Of a stretch of 64,000 nt of DNA, positions 54,121 through 63,920 are shown piece after piece. Numbering within the stretch: position 1 is the stretch's first letter; the number at the start of each line of letters is the position of its first letter. The position numbers and the translations under genes are program-made. The stretch lies in NCBI RefSeq assembly GCF_001042695.1, contig NZ_AP012334.1, positions 1,054,001 through 1,118,000 on the forward strand. The letters run 5' to 3'. The stretch comes from Scardovia inopinata JCM 12537. GTDB lineage: Bacteria; Actinomycetota; Actinomycetes; Actinomycetales; Bifidobacteriaceae. The notes under the pieces were generated by a model that saw only the letters and a list, made by a program, of their open reading frames with translations, searched no databases and was not told where the DNA came from.

Positions 54121-54160
54121 TATTCACCACTTTACCCCACAAATCTCCACTTTTACCCAC
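54121..54160 (-). promoter_or_regulatory. Likely MraZ operator: four 10-bp direct repeats
   Basis: On the minus strand the four consecutive 10-mers are GTGGGTAAAA, GTGGAGATTT, GTGGGGTAAA and GTGGTGAATA, each starting GTGG. MraZ is known to bind closely spaced GTGGG/TGGG boxes with 10-bp phase before its own gene. The array ends 16 bp before the mraZ start codon, so it overlaps the leader or promoter. Confidence 0.85.
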
Positions 54161-54369
54161 TAACACGAAAAAAGCCGAAAAAAATTATCCCCCAGCCTCT
54201 TTCTTCACACCTTGATTACTTCTTCCCTGCTTACCTTTCTTTCCTCGCCCTCCTCTGCCAGCCTTACCTGTGCTCCACTCACGCTCAGAGAAATCAGAGA
54301 AATTTGTAGGGCCAAGAGAGTAAAGTATCTTCTGCTTTTTTAGGATTTTGTACTAAGGGGATCAGGCCG

Positions 54370-56697
54370 GTGACCGACTATTCTCATCAGATTCGTGAGG
54401 AACAAAAACTTGTAGATCGGGCCTACAAGAGGCTCGACAGTTTACGCACCCAAATCAAGGGACGCCTGCAATCCGTTCGCGCCAGGGGAGGGCATGGCTC
54501 TCCCACTCAACGGTCAGAACGCGACTCTTTTGCAACCATGTATGAGGATCGGCTGATGCAGTTGAGAGCAGTCGAAGACAGGCTGGTGTTTGGCCGTTTA
54601 GATGATGCTTCTGGAAACCAGCGCCATATCGGCCGCATCGGTCTGATGGATCAGAATCATGATCCCATCCTGACCGACTGGAGAGCCGAGGCGGCAAGAC
54701 CTTTCTATGAGGCCACTCCGGAGAATCACGGATCTATTGTTGCCCGCCGGCACATCACCCTGCATCTACGCACAGTCGTAGCTTTGGAAGATGAAGTCCT
54801 GGATATCCATTCCGATCAAGTATCCAAGGCCAGCCAAAGCGGCACCCTCACCGGCGAAGGAGCCCTTCTGGCTTCCCTGTCCAGCAGAAGAACGGGAAAG
54901 ATGACCGATATTGTTGCCACCATTCAGGCTGAGCAGGATAAAATCATCCGTTCTGACCTGGCCAAGGCTGTGGTAGTTCAGGGCGGTCCGGGAACTGGCA
55001 AAACAGCTGTTGCCCTGCACAGGGCAGCCTACCTGCTTTACACTCACCGAAAGAGTTTGCAGCGGTCAGGGGTTCTTATTATTGGCCCGAGCCCGACTTT
55101 TCTTCATTACATTGATCAAGTTCTCCCCTCATTGGGGGAAACAGGAGTAGTCAGTCGCACGATTGGGGATCTGATCCCCGGTACTAACGCCCTGGTAGAT
55201 GACAACCCTTACGCTGCTGCCCTCAAAGGGAACAAACGTATGGCTTCTATGATCAAAAATGCCGTAGCAGCCCGAGTTCGCATTCCCAGCCAGCTACCCT
55301 TAATACCGGTCAACGGCATTAAGGTCCCCATGGTGGCTAGCGACATCGAACAGGCTCAGCGAAATGCCCGCAGCAGCCACAAGCCCCACAACCAGGCCAG
55401 GGAAGTTTTTATTAATTCCATGCTCTCTTTGATGACCAATCGCTACAAAAATCAGCTGGATTATCTGCCTGCTGAAGATGAACTTGACAATGTTCGGGCA
55501 ACTCTACGAATGAATAATGCTGTCCGCAAAACCCTGAATATTGCCTGGTTGCCTATGCCTGCTGAATGGATGATCCAGGATATGTTCTCCAAGCCTCACA
55601 GAATGCGGCAGTTCGCCCCCTGGCTGAGCGAAGACGACATCAAGCAGCTTACCCGGCCAAAGGATGCCCCCTTCACGCGGTCAGATATTCCTCTCCTGGA
55701 TGAGGCCATGGAACTTTTGGGCCCCGATCCCCGCCAGAAGGCGGAGACAAATGCCGCAGACCTGTCCCGCAAAAGGGAAGAAGAATATGCCCGGCAATCT
55801 ATGCAGATTGCAGGAGTTGATCCTTCTCTAGTTTCTGCTTCTGACCTGGTAGATTCAATGTCCGGCGGCGATGAAAGCACTCTCGCTTCCCGGGCTGGCA
55901 ATGACCGGCAATGGACTTACGGTCATATTGTGGTAGATGAAGCGCAGGAATTAACTGCTATGGACTGGCGTATGCTGATCCGCCGTTGCCCTTCTCGTTC
56001 TTTTACCATTGTGGGAGATGTTGCTCAGACGTCAGCATTGGCAGGAACCCGTTATTGGGCCAGAACAATGGATCCTTTGTTTGGCAAAGAGGGATGGCAG
56101 CTTGATGAGCTGACGATTGATTATCGCAATCCGGAAGAAGTCTGCACCCTCTCTTCCCGCTTTGCCCACGACGAAGGCCTGCATGTTTCTACGGTTAGTG
56201 CAGCCCGGCATGTTCCTGATTCAGTCAGTCGGATCCTGGTTCCCAATCAGACTCCCTTGAGAAAAGCTGACAGCCCCTTTCCTTCACTGCCCGAAGCCTT
56301 CTTTCAGGCCGTGAATGATCAATCTCTGGAGGCAGTACGCCGGTTTGTTTCTTCCGACGGTAGCGGTCGGGTGGCTGTCATCTGTGATCAGCAGATCAAA
56401 GATGAGGTTGACAAATCCCTGCGTCTTGCTTTGAGGACCAGTCCCCTCCTGGCCAGTGAAGAGTTCAACCGATTAACCTCGCAACCTCAATGGGATGCCC
56501 AGCTAAGCGTGTACAGCCCGGTTGATGTGAAGGGTCTGGAATTTGATGCTGTTATCTTGGCCAACCCTGGGCTCATCATGGAGAATGCTTCAGCTAGGTT
56601 AGTCGCGGCTTCTGATCTTTATGTCGCTATGACCAGACCAACTCAAAAGCTGGTCATTATTCAGACTGAGGAAGACCAGGCTTTAATCAGTCTGTAA
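54370..56697 (+). CDS. HelD-like UvrD/Rep-type ATPase
   Basis: 775 residues. Walker A VVQGGPGTGKTAVALHRAAY (about residue 206), VLIIGPSPTFLHYIDQVLP, Walker B IVVDEAQELTAMDWRML, FTIVGDVAQTSALAGTRYW (motif III), LTIDYRNPEEVCTL, and the C-terminal DVKGLEFDAVILANPGLI and LYVAMTRPTQKLVII. The N-terminal coiled coil of about 110 residues (QIREEQKLVDRAYKRLDSLR) is the HelD secondary-channel element, so it probably frees stalled RNA polymerase. The start is a GTG with AAGGGG upstream. It is divergent from mraZ. Confidence 0.88.
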   Translation: MTDYSHQIREEQKLVDRAYKRLDSLRTQIKGRLQSVRARGGHGSPTQRSERDSFATMYEDRLMQLRAVEDRLVFGRLDDASGNQRHIGRIGLMDQNHDPILTDWRAEAARPFYEATPENHGSIVARRHITLHLRTVVALEDEVLDIHSDQVSKASQSGTLTGEGALLASLSSRRTGKMTDIVATIQAEQDKIIRSDLAKAVVVQGGPGTGKTAVALHRAAYLLYTHRKSLQRSGVLIIGPSPTFLHYIDQVLPSLGETGVVSRTIGDLIPGTNALVDDNPYAAALKGNKRMASMIKNAVAARVRIPSQLPLIPVNGIKVPMVASDIEQAQRNARSSHKPHNQAREVFINSMLSLMTNRYKNQLDYLPAEDELDNVRATLRMNNAVRKTLNIAWLPMPAEWMIQDMFSKPHRMRQFAPWLSEDDIKQLTRPKDAPFTRSDIPLLDEAMELLGPDPRQKAETNAADLSRKREEEYARQSMQIAGVDPSLVSASDLVDSMSGGDESTLASRAGNDRQWTYGHIVVDEAQELTAMDWRMLIRRCPSRSFTIVGDVAQTSALAGTRYWARTMDPLFGKEGWQLDELTIDYRNPEEVCTLSSRFAHDEGLHVSTVSAARHVPDSVSRILVPNQTPLRKADSPFPSLPEAFFQAVNDQSLEAVRRFVSSDGSGRVAVICDQQIKDEVDKSLRLALRTSPLLASEEFNRLTSQPQWDAQLSVYSPVDVKGLEFDAVILANPGLIMENASARLVAASDLYVAMTRPTQKLVIIQTEEDQALISL

Positions 56698-56805
56698 TCT
56701 CTTGTGATGAGAGTACTGACAGCGTTAAGCAGAACAGCAGTGCCAGGCAGAACAGCACACAGCAGAAAAGTCTCGATACAGGTAAAAGTATCTCACTAGA
56801 GAAAA

Positions 56806-56851
56806 AGGGGAAGCGCCGACTTTGTATTCGTTGGTATTCGGAGCTTCCCCT
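56806..56851 (-). terminator. Terminator between helD-like gene and nrdR
   Basis: AGGGGAAGC (56806-56814) and GCTTCCCCT (56843-56851) pair perfectly over 9 bp with a 28-nt loop that contains a GTATTCG repeat. Read leftwards, the stem is followed by TTTTTCTC. It fits termination of nrdR and may act in both directions. Confidence 0.7.
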
Positions 56852-56937
56852 AGGAAATGGATTAAAAAGATTGATGATTACAAATTGATGATTACACAAG
56901 CATGGTTACAAAAACCTGGCTAATCTGGCTAACCTGG

Positions 56938-57423
56938 CTAATTGGTTTCCCCATCCTCGGGCTGACCCTCCTGAGGGTGAGTTTCCCGACGAATAGAATC
57001 AATCTCATTTTGATAGTCTTCCAGAGAATCAAAATGCCGGTAAACACTAGCAAACCGAAGATAAGCAACCACGTCCAAATCTCTCAAGGGCTGCAGGATG
57101 GCCTTGCCTACTTCCTCGGACTTGATCTCAGCCCGACCGCGGGACCTCAGGTTTTCCTCGACCCTTTGGCCAAGCCTGTTCAGATCCTCGTCTGAGATGT
57201 TACGACCCCGGCAAGCTCGGCTTACTCCCGAGATGACTTTTTTGCGATCAAATGGCTCAGTGACACCGGATCGTTTGACAATGGACAAAACAACAGCTTC
57301 TTGTGTTGTAAACCTCTTATGGCACTTGAGACATTCACGCCGACGACGAATGGAATATCCATCTTCGCTGACTCTGGTATCAAGAACCCGGGTATGTGGA
57401 TTTTGACAAAATGGGCAATGCAT
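56938..57423 (-). CDS. nrdR: Transcriptional repressor NrdR
   Basis: Represses ribonucleotide reductase genes in response to ATP/dATP. 161 residues: an N-terminal zinc ribbon with [18 protein letters not shown] and [11 protein letters not shown] (four Cys), then the ATP cone ([32 protein letters not shown]). The start is an ATG, with no upstream site I can confirm. It lies downstream of the LysM gene on the same strand, a layout common near lexA in actinobacteria. Confidence 0.95.
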   Translation of the reverse strand: MHCPFCQNPHTRVLDTRVSEDGYSIRRRRECLKCHKRFTTQEAVVLSIVKRSGVTEPFDRKKVISGVSRACRGRNISDEDLNRLGQRVEENLRSRGRAEIKSEEVGKAILQPLRDLDVVAYLRFASVYRHFDSLEDYQNEIDSIRRETHPQEGQPEDGETN

Positions 57424-57571
57424 AGCTACATACCATAGTGCATGGTCTACCTATTTTTTACAGTTCTGATTCCTTTCTTTTTGAGCGAAAAGAGGAAAAG
57501 TCAGAAAAGCCACCTCAAGGCCACCTTCACAGAGCAGATAAAAGCTCTAACCCCTGCAATAAGTCCGCAAT

Positions 57572-57910
57572 TTAGCCCTGTTTGGGTACAACAATCCTCT
57601 GCCCCACCGTCAGAGTAGTAGAGTTCAGATGGTTGAGTTTCATCAAGTAGAAAATATAATCGTTGAGATCTTCACCTTGAGGAGCATTCATCTGTGCATA
57701 CTTCCACAAGGAATCTCCTGGCCCCACCACATAACTGTAGACCTCCAGAGGGTGCGTATCATCCTGAGCATGATCCTGGGCAGCAGCTGCCCTTCCCAGT
57801 CCAAAACCCAATCCAATAATCAAGGAAAGAAAAAGACCGACTAAAGCCCTTCCCAGTCCACTTAGTTTCACATGGCTCTTTCTGCCTTGGTGCGCAACTG
57901 CATTCATCAT
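57572..57910 (-). CDS. LysM membrane protein, likely SOS-induced division inhibitor (YneA/Rv2719c-like)
   Basis: 112 residues from ATG 57910, whose leader carries GGAGG; the frame runs on upstream into the LexA boxes and that part is not likely translated. A basic start is followed by one membrane helix (about 25-48, LVGLFLSLIIGLGFGLG) and a LysM domain (YVVGPGDSLWKYAQMNAP, NHLNSTTLTVGQRIVVPKQG) outside the cell. Divergent from lexA with three LexA-like sites between them. This gene order and domain set are those of YneA, DivS and mycobacterial Rv2719c, which stop division during DNA damage. Function is inferred from this. Confidence 0.75.
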   Translation of the reverse strand: MMNAVAHQGRKSHVKLSGLGRALVGLFLSLIIGLGFGLGRAAAAQDHAQDDTHPLEVYSYVVGPGDSLWKYAQMNAPQGEDLNDYIFYLMKLNHLNSTTLTVGQRIVVPKQG

Positions 57911-57938
57911 GGTGATCCCACCTCCACAATCATCTATA

Positions 57939-58007
57939 TTCGAACATCTGTTCTTATTATCGCACATGTGTTCGACTATGTCAACACTCTTTTCGAACAT
58001 CTGTTTG
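57939..58007. promoter_or_regulatory. Three LexA boxes in the LysM/lexA divergent region
   Basis: CGAACATCTGTTC (57941-57953), CGCACATGTGTTCGA (57961-57975) and CGAACATCTGTTTG (57994-58007) match the actinobacterial SOS box GAAC-N4-GTTC. The spacing between centres is about 20 and 33 bp. They cover the probable promoters of both genes, so LexA should repress itself and the LysM gene. Confidence 0.88.
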
Positions 58008-58065
58008 CTTTTACAAAGAATTCACGCTATACTAAAAGTAAAAGCAACAAACCTAAGGATTTGCC

Positions 58066-58860
58066 ATGACTACAGTGCCTTTTTCACCCCAGCACGATCC
58101 TCGATCCAATCTTGCCAATCTTGCTGACCGGGCAGCTCAGATGGACATCAGCGTCCGTCAGCTGCAAATTCTTCAAGCTATTGAGGAGTACAGCACTACA
58201 AAAGGTTATATCCCATCTTTCAGAGAAATAGCTCAGCTTGTTGGTCTTAAAAGCACCTCATCGGTGAAGCATCAACTGAATGTGCTAGAGAAAAAAGGAT
58301 TTATCCGTCTGGGAGCCAACAAGGGCAGGGCCATAGAACTCATCACTCACCTTGAGGAAGAGTCCATTACAGATGCTTCTCCCCAGGCGCAGGAAAAAGA
58401 TCAGGATCATGAAACAGATTCAGGGACCTATGGAAGAGCAGAAATTTATCCATTTCCAACCAGTCAGAGCGAATCCATTGTACAGTCAACCGACGTCCCC
58501 CTGGTTGGCCGCATAGCTGCTGGGACCCCTATTACTGCAGAACAGCACATTGACGATGTGATGAGGCTGCCACAAAGACTCACTGGGGATGGCAATCTTT
58601 TCATGCTGGAAGTTCACGGTGATTCCATGATCGATGCAGCTATCTGTGACGGGGACTTTGTTGTTGTCCGAGAACAGCATACCGCTGAAAACGGCGATAT
58701 TGTTGCTGCCCTCTTAGATGACGAAGCTACGGTCAAAACTTTCCGAAAGGATAAAAGCGGTCACTTGTGGCTCATGCCCCACAACCCTGAGTATTCGCCG
58801 ATCGACGGTACTTATGCCACTATTATGGGAAAAGTAGTTACCGTTCTGCGAAAGATATAA
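58066..58860 (+). CDS. lexA: SOS repressor LexA
   Basis: 264 residues. An N-terminal winged helix (about 28-95, VRQLQILQAIEEYSTTKGYI, SFREIAQLVGLKSTSSVKHQ), an acidic linker (about 97-140, QEKDQDHETDSG), the self-cleavage site RIAAGTPI (Ala152-Gly153), and the S24 protease domain with Ser187 in HGDSMID and Lys224 in ATVKTF. All catalytic residues are present. The linker is longer than in E. coli, usual in actinobacteria. It opposes the LysM gene and is convergent with dnaG. Confidence 0.96.
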   Translation: MTTVPFSPQHDPRSNLANLADRAAQMDISVRQLQILQAIEEYSTTKGYIPSFREIAQLVGLKSTSSVKHQLNVLEKKGFIRLGANKGRAIELITHLEEESITDASPQAQEKDQDHETDSGTYGRAEIYPFPTSQSESIVQSTDVPLVGRIAAGTPITAEQHIDDVMRLPQRLTGDGNLFMLEVHGDSMIDAAICDGDFVVVREQHTAENGDIVAALLDDEATVKTFRKDKSGHLWLMPHNPEYSPIDGTYATIMGKVVTVLRKI

Positions 58861-58894
58861 AGATATACCATTTAATAATTTAATAATCCATACC

Positions 58895-60985
58895 TTAATA
58901 ATCAGTATTCCCATAAGCTTGAGCCATCAGCTCCTTACGCCAGGACTCAATCGTCACCACCTTATTCAGGATGGCGATCTTCTCCTCCCCCTCAGGTAGC
59001 CGGGCCATCCGGTGCTTCAGCCGACCCACAGCCCTCATAGCATCAGCATCAAGCAGTCGGGTTAAAAGTTGCTGAGCAAACTTGATTTCAGCTTCGGTAG
59101 GCTGCCGGGTCTGCACTCCACCTGTTGCCTGATTCCCAGCAGCGTCGGCACCAGAGTTGTGGCGGTCAGAGGACCTGTTTTTTGCAGACAAAGGCAGGGG
59201 AAGAACGGCAAGCTCATTAATGACAGGTTCCAAAATTGGACCAGAAGCTTTAGTAAGATTATGGATCCACAATCCCTGAGGAGTCTGTTCATCAGGTAAT
59301 CCTCCGGCAGCCTGTAGACCGGCGAAAAGTGATTTGAAAACAGGAGTCATAAAACAGCGTTCGGATAAGCGCTGGAATAAATCCGCGTTCCCAGCAGAGC
59401 TCACAGCAAGAGGCGATTGGATAAGAATTCCAAAAAATTGCTGCTCAGTTATAAAAACAGTATCATCAATCCTGTAATAGTCCTGATTAACGGCATTGTT
59501 GTGATCTAACTGTCGGCGGTTTGACGGTCGGGAATAATCAAGGTCCTGGTTTTGAGAACTGTACCGAGGATCCTCCTCTGCCCGCCGGCGCGGAGCGTAA
59601 GCGTCAATAGTTGGTATCCGCATCCGGCGACGGGCAGTCTGTACTTCCTGGTGAAGGGTTTTAATATCAACACCAATTTGACCGGCATATTTCCTGGTAT
59701 ATGCATTGACCAAAGAAGCATCGCGTATACGGGCAATAATGGGGGCAACAGCCTTCATTGCTCCCACCTGACCGGTAGTGTATTGGGCATCAAAAGAGCG
59801 AATAGCTGCCTGAATCACAAAATCGTACAAAGGCTTACAATCAGCAATTAAACTTCTGACGGCAGCATCCCCATACTGAATTCGTAGATCGCAGGGATCC
59901 AAGTTCTCCCTAGCAACAGCAACAAAAGTCTGCGTCAAAAAAGCGCCATCGAGCCCAAAGGCGTGAATTGCAGCCTTTTGCCCGGCAGCATCCCCATCAA
60001 AAGTAAAAATGACCTTAGACCCCCTGGTCGGCCCCACCAGCTGAACGGCGCCTAAAGAATCGTCAGAAATAAAGCGGCGTATTATTTTGGCATGCTCCTG
60101 TCCAAAAGCCGTGCCGCAAGTGGCCACAGCCACGTCTACCCCAGCCAGATGGCAGGCCATCACATCGGTATATCCCTCCACAATGACGACCTGGCGTTTA
60201 TCCACAATATGGGGCTTGGCAATGTCAATTCCATACAAAACCTGATTTTTATGGTAGAGGACAGTGTCAGGAGTATTAATGTACTTGGCCGCAATCCGGT
60301 CATCGTCATACAGGCGGCGAGCGCCGAAGCCCAGAGTCCGACCGGTAGAATCCCTGATGGGCCAGGTAGCCCGCCCGCGGAAATAGTCGTACACACTCTG
60401 ATTCTGCCCTTGCCGGGCAACACCTGCATCAATCATTTCCTGTTGGGTATAGCCTAAAGAAGCCAGATGCCGAACCAACGTGTCCCACCCTTGGGGGGCA
60501 TATCCGCAGCCAAAGCGTTCACAATCCGCCTGAGTAAAATTTCTTCCGGCTAAAAGTTTCCGGGCAGGCAAGGCTTCGTCTGCAGACAGTTGCGAGGCAA
60601 AGAATTTTTGGGTTTGCTCACACACTTCCAAAAGCCGGGATCGGGTCGATCCCTGTCTTTTCTTGGAAGAAGAGCCAGAATCCTCATATTTGAGCTCAAT
60701 GTGGTATTTATCGGCCAGAAGTTCCACAGCCTGAGCAAAATCAACGTTCTCTTTCTGCTCCACATAGGCAAAAACATCGCCGCCCAAACCGCAGCCGAAG
60801 CAGTGCCAGCTTCCCAGGGAGGGACGGATATTAAAGCTTCCGGTTTTTTCCTCATGGAAGGGGCAGAGTCCTACAAATGAGCCGGCTCCGCTGGGTTTAA
60901 GGGTTACATCAGCACTGACAATATCATACAGGTCAGCTGCTGAGCGGACAGCCTCAACACTTTCCTTGGTAATATAGCCAGGCAT
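58895..60985 (-). CDS. dnaG: DNA primase
   Basis: Makes RNA primers for replication. 696 residues: an N-terminal CHC2 zinc finger (CPFHEEKTGSF and WHCFGCGLGGDVF), the primase core with RKLLAGRNFTQADCERFGCG and GRATWPIRDSTGRTLGFGAR, the TOPRIM motif VIVEGYTDVMACHLAG and VIFTFDGDAAGQKAA, and a C-terminal helicase-binding region. AAAGGA precedes the ATG. The pair dgt-dnaG is a standard actinobacterial order, with 104 bp between. Confidence 0.96.
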   Translation of the reverse strand: MPGYITKESVEAVRSAADLYDIVSADVTLKPSGAGSFVGLCPFHEEKTGSFNIRPSLGSWHCFGCGLGGDVFAYVEQKENVDFAQAVELLADKYHIELKYEDSGSSSKKRQGSTRSRLLEVCEQTQKFFASQLSADEALPARKLLAGRNFTQADCERFGCGYAPQGWDTLVRHLASLGYTQQEMIDAGVARQGQNQSVYDYFRGRATWPIRDSTGRTLGFGARRLYDDDRIAAKYINTPDTVLYHKNQVLYGIDIAKPHIVDKRQVVIVEGYTDVMACHLAGVDVAVATCGTAFGQEHAKIIRRFISDDSLGAVQLVGPTRGSKVIFTFDGDAAGQKAAIHAFGLDGAFLTQTFVAVARENLDPCDLRIQYGDAAVRSLIADCKPLYDFVIQAAIRSFDAQYTTGQVGAMKAVAPIIARIRDASLVNAYTRKYAGQIGVDIKTLHQEVQTARRRMRIPTIDAYAPRRRAEEDPRYSSQNQDLDYSRPSNRRQLDHNNAVNQDYYRIDDTVFITEQQFFGILIQSPLAVSSAGNADLFQRLSERCFMTPVFKSLFAGLQAAGGLPDEQTPQGLWIHNLTKASGPILEPVINELAVLPLPLSAKNRSSDRHNSGADAAGNQATGGVQTRQPTEAEIKFAQQLLTRLLDADAMRAVGRLKHRMARLPEGEEKIAILNKVVTIESWRKELMAQAYGNTDY

Positions 60986-61089
60986 GATTGTCCTTTCCCT
61001 GTAAACTCATAGTATTTCCTCTCACGATATGAGAGGAACAACATGGGAGTTTTATTCTATCACTGCACCAGGTGAAGGGGCAGGATCAG

Positions 61090-62421
61090 CTAACAGAGTA
61101 TGGAATGCATAGCCAAAGCAGATCCGTCTGTCAGACTTGCTACCTGATCAATGGCTACCCTCAGTCTTTCGCCATCAGTGGATGCCCTATACCAGTCTTC
61201 AGCGAAGACTGGTTCCATAGCTTCGCTGATTGTGGGCGAATTCTCCATCATAAGCGAAACCAGATCTTTCACAATGGTCAGCTGCTCCTGATGAAAATCC
61301 TCGTGCTCTCTGGGCTCCATAACGAAGTAGGCTGAAATTCCCTTGAGGAGGGTGATCTCATACCAAGTATCTGACGGAACAACCACATGAGCGCTGTAGC
61401 GGGTCAGATTACCGGAATCAAACTGTTGTCGGGTCGCCTTTTCTGCCGAGCCTGTGAAATGGCCGATTAGGCGGCTGGTCATATTTTTCAAGGTTGCCAG
61501 CGATTGCCGGGAACCGGTGAAATACTCGGGAAAAACCTTCTGAGCTCTCAGCCTGTTCAAAGCGTCGAGAAGCAGGTCAGGATCCCACCGCTGGCCATAC
61601 CAACGCCGGGTAACCTCAATAATCTCATCCACTACACGGGTATCCCTGAGGGCAAGAGGCTTAAAATAACCGGAAACAATTGCGTCTTCCACATCGTGCA
61701 CACTGTAGGCAATATCATCGGATAAATCCATAATCTGGCATTCCATGGGCTTTACCCAGGCAGGAGCCCCCTGCTTGAGCCAGCGGAAAGCAGGAAGGTC
61801 GTCAGGATAGACACAAAACTTGTTTCCCCTGGGGCCATCAGGATGGTGGGCCCCTTCCTCCCGAGTCCAGGGATATTTGGTGGCTGCATCCAGAGCCGCC
61901 CGGGTCAGATTAACTCCGGCGCTAGTGCCATTGGGGTGAAATATTTTAGGTTCCAGCCGGGTCAGGAGGCGGAAAGTCTGGGCATTCCCTTCAAATCCAC
62001 CGATTTCTTGGGCTATGTGGGCTAGAGCCTTTTCTCCGTTGTGACCAAAAGGAGGATGCCCCAGGTCGTGGCAGAGGCAGGCACAGTCAACCAGGTCGGG
62101 ATCGCAGCCGAACATTTTAGCCATTTGCCGCCCAACCTGGGCTACTTCCAAGGTATGAGTCAGACGGGTTCTGGCAAAATCATCCGTTCCTGCTACCAGA
62201 ACCTGGGTTTTAGCCCCCAGCCGGCGCAGGGCAGAAGAATGCACAATCCTGGCCCGGTCACGTTCAAATTCGGTTCTGGATCGGGATTTCTCCGGTTCAT
62301 TGACCCAGCGTTCCTCATCATGATTGCTATAACCCTCATGGCGAAGAGCAGACTCGGCATCATAGTCAGCCTGATCAGAGGCTGAATTCCCAAGATTTCC
62401 ATGGTTTTCCAGAGCCGTCAT
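61090..62421 (-). CDS. dgt: Deoxyguanosinetriphosphate triphosphohydrolase-like protein
   Basis: 443 residues. HD-domain metal site: RLTHTLEVAQVGRQMAKMF (His), CLCHDLGHPPFGHNGEKAL (His and Asp), and MDLSDDIAYSVHDVEDAI (Asp). The N-terminus holds SALRRLGAKTQVL, the conserved DNA/nucleotide contact. It hydrolyses dNTPs to nucleosides and triphosphate, or acts in dNTP-pool control. Upstream of dnaG, downstream of alr, all on one strand with gaps of 104 and 56 bp. Confidence 0.93.
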   Translation of the reverse strand: MTALENHGNLGNSASDQADYDAESALRHEGYSNHDEERWVNEPEKSRSRTEFERDRARIVHSSALRRLGAKTQVLVAGTDDFARTRLTHTLEVAQVGRQMAKMFGCDPDLVDCACLCHDLGHPPFGHNGEKALAHIAQEIGGFEGNAQTFRLLTRLEPKIFHPNGTSAGVNLTRAALDAATKYPWTREEGAHHPDGPRGNKFCVYPDDLPAFRWLKQGAPAWVKPMECQIMDLSDDIAYSVHDVEDAIVSGYFKPLALRDTRVVDEIIEVTRRWYGQRWDPDLLLDALNRLRAQKVFPEYFTGSRQSLATLKNMTSRLIGHFTGSAEKATRQQFDSGNLTRYSAHVVVPSDTWYEITLLKGISAYFVMEPREHEDFHQEQLTIVKDLVSLMMENSPTISEAMEPVFAEDWYRASTDGERLRVAIDQVASLTDGSALAMHSILC

Positions 62422-62477
62422 AGTTGGAACTTTAGCAGACTCAGCCTATTTCGCACTCACAAGAAGAACAAAACAGC

Positions 62478-63860
62478 TCAAAGCAAACAAGACTGATCAA
62501 GAAGAGCACAGTCCGACGGCGGCAATACATCATGCGCATGCAGGTATAAGCGGGGAATCCGGTTACGCAGACAGGTAAAAATTTCATAGCTGATAGTGCC
62601 GGCAGCTCGTGCCCAATCATCAGCTGTCGGCTCCCCAAACTGCTCTCCCCTGCCCGGGCCGAAGAGTTCCACAGTATCACCTTCGCAGACCCCCAAATCA
62701 GAGGCGAATCCCTGCAAATCGAGAATGCACTGGTCCATGCAGACTCGTCCGCTGATATGGACAATCTTTGGCCCCTGGGAAGTCATAATGCGAACAGGGG
62801 CCCCTGGATGGTCCACCCCCAAGGAACCAGCCCTGTTAAAACCAGAAGCAGACCGATGAATTCCATCAGCATACCCAACCGGCAAATCAGCTGTGCTGGT
62901 TGCCTGTGTAGTCATATAGGTTCGCCCATAAGAAATTGAGTGACCAGCAGGGAGATTTTTAACTGTTCCCAGCTGGGCCTGAACAGTCATGGCTGGTTTT
63001 AACCCCCAGTCTGATGCAGTTCCCATGGCCGGATCTGGCTCATATCCATACAAGCCAACGCCAGGCCTAACCAGCTCATAATGAATCTGTGGCCGGGTCA
63101 AAGTGGCAGCAGTGTTTGCCAGATGGCGAAGAGAAGGATGAAGTCCTGCATTATCCATCCGGTCAACAAAACGGGAGAAACTGGCGATTTGTTCCTCTGT
63201 TGCTGCCCGGCATTCAGGGTCGGCAGGATTATCAGCCACAGCAAGATGGCTCCACACCCCCACGACATCCAAAAGATTTTCGTGAACTTTTTCTTTCAGG
63301 AGATTCAGAGCTTCTTCAAATTCTTCAGGAGTAAAACCATTGCGTCCAAAACCCGTATCAACCTTAATATGCACACGGGCTTTCTTTCCTGCTGTCCGCG
63401 CAGCGGCCGCAACAGCTTCAATCCCCTGCACAGAGCCCAGGGCAATATCAATATCATGACCTATCAGTTTGTCAAAAGGGTCATATTTTCCGTTGTAGAG
63501 CCAGGTAAGAATCCGAGCCCGGTCAGGGCCAATCCCCAGCTTCCTCAGTAAAAGAGCTTCCCTGGACTGGGCTGTCCCCAGCCAAGTCGCGCCTCCTGCA
63601 AGGGCAGCTAAAGCAGTAGGAATGAGCCCGTGCCCATAAGCATCGGCCTTGACTACGCCCATCACCTGGGCCGGGCCTTGTGCCGGATTTTTTCCAGATT
63701 TTGCAGCCTCATCAGCCAGATCGGTCAAATGACGCATATTGTCTCTCAATGCAGCCAGATCTACTATCGCCTGAGCAGGATATTGATATAGGGCGGCCTG
63801 ATAGTTTTCTCTTGCCTGAGGCGATTCCAAGTCCCCCCACTGAACTGCTGATAGACTCAT
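62478..63860 (-). CDS. alr: Alanine racemase
   Basis: Supplies D-alanine for the stem peptide made by MurF. 460 residues: PLP-Lys motif VMGVVKADAYGHGLIPTALA, LTWLYNGKYDPFD, HIKVDTGFGRNGFTPEEFEE, GLYGYEPDPAMGTASDWGL (Tyr), and ADLPVGYADGIHRSASGF (catalytic Tyr region). AAAGGACC precedes the ATG. A C-terminal extension of about 30 residues (LPPSDCALLDQSCLL) follows the usual end. First gene of the alr-dgt-dnaG group. Confidence 0.94.
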   Translation of the reverse strand: MSLSAVQWGDLESPQARENYQAALYQYPAQAIVDLAALRDNMRHLTDLADEAAKSGKNPAQGPAQVMGVVKADAYGHGLIPTALAALAGGATWLGTAQSREALLLRKLGIGPDRARILTWLYNGKYDPFDKLIGHDIDIALGSVQGIEAVAAAARTAGKKARVHIKVDTGFGRNGFTPEEFEEALNLLKEKVHENLLDVVGVWSHLAVADNPADPECRAATEEQIASFSRFVDRMDNAGLHPSLRHLANTAATLTRPQIHYELVRPGVGLYGYEPDPAMGTASDWGLKPAMTVQAQLGTVKNLPAGHSISYGRTYMTTQATSTADLPVGYADGIHRSASGFNRAGSLGVDHPGAPVRIMTSQGPKIVHISGRVCMDQCILDLQGFASDLGVCEGDTVELFGPGRGEQFGEPTADDWARAAGTISYEIFTCLRNRIPRLYLHAHDVLPPSDCALLDQSCLL

Positions 63861-63920
63861 ATTATGGTCCTTTCATGACCAAGCGGCGCCACATATGCAC
63901 CACTCTATAGGTACTCCTGT

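Noticed and set aside
56806-56851. Hairpin region considered as a tRNA-like gene
   Set aside because: No T-loop GTTCRA or anticodon arm; it fits a terminator with a T run on the minus strand.
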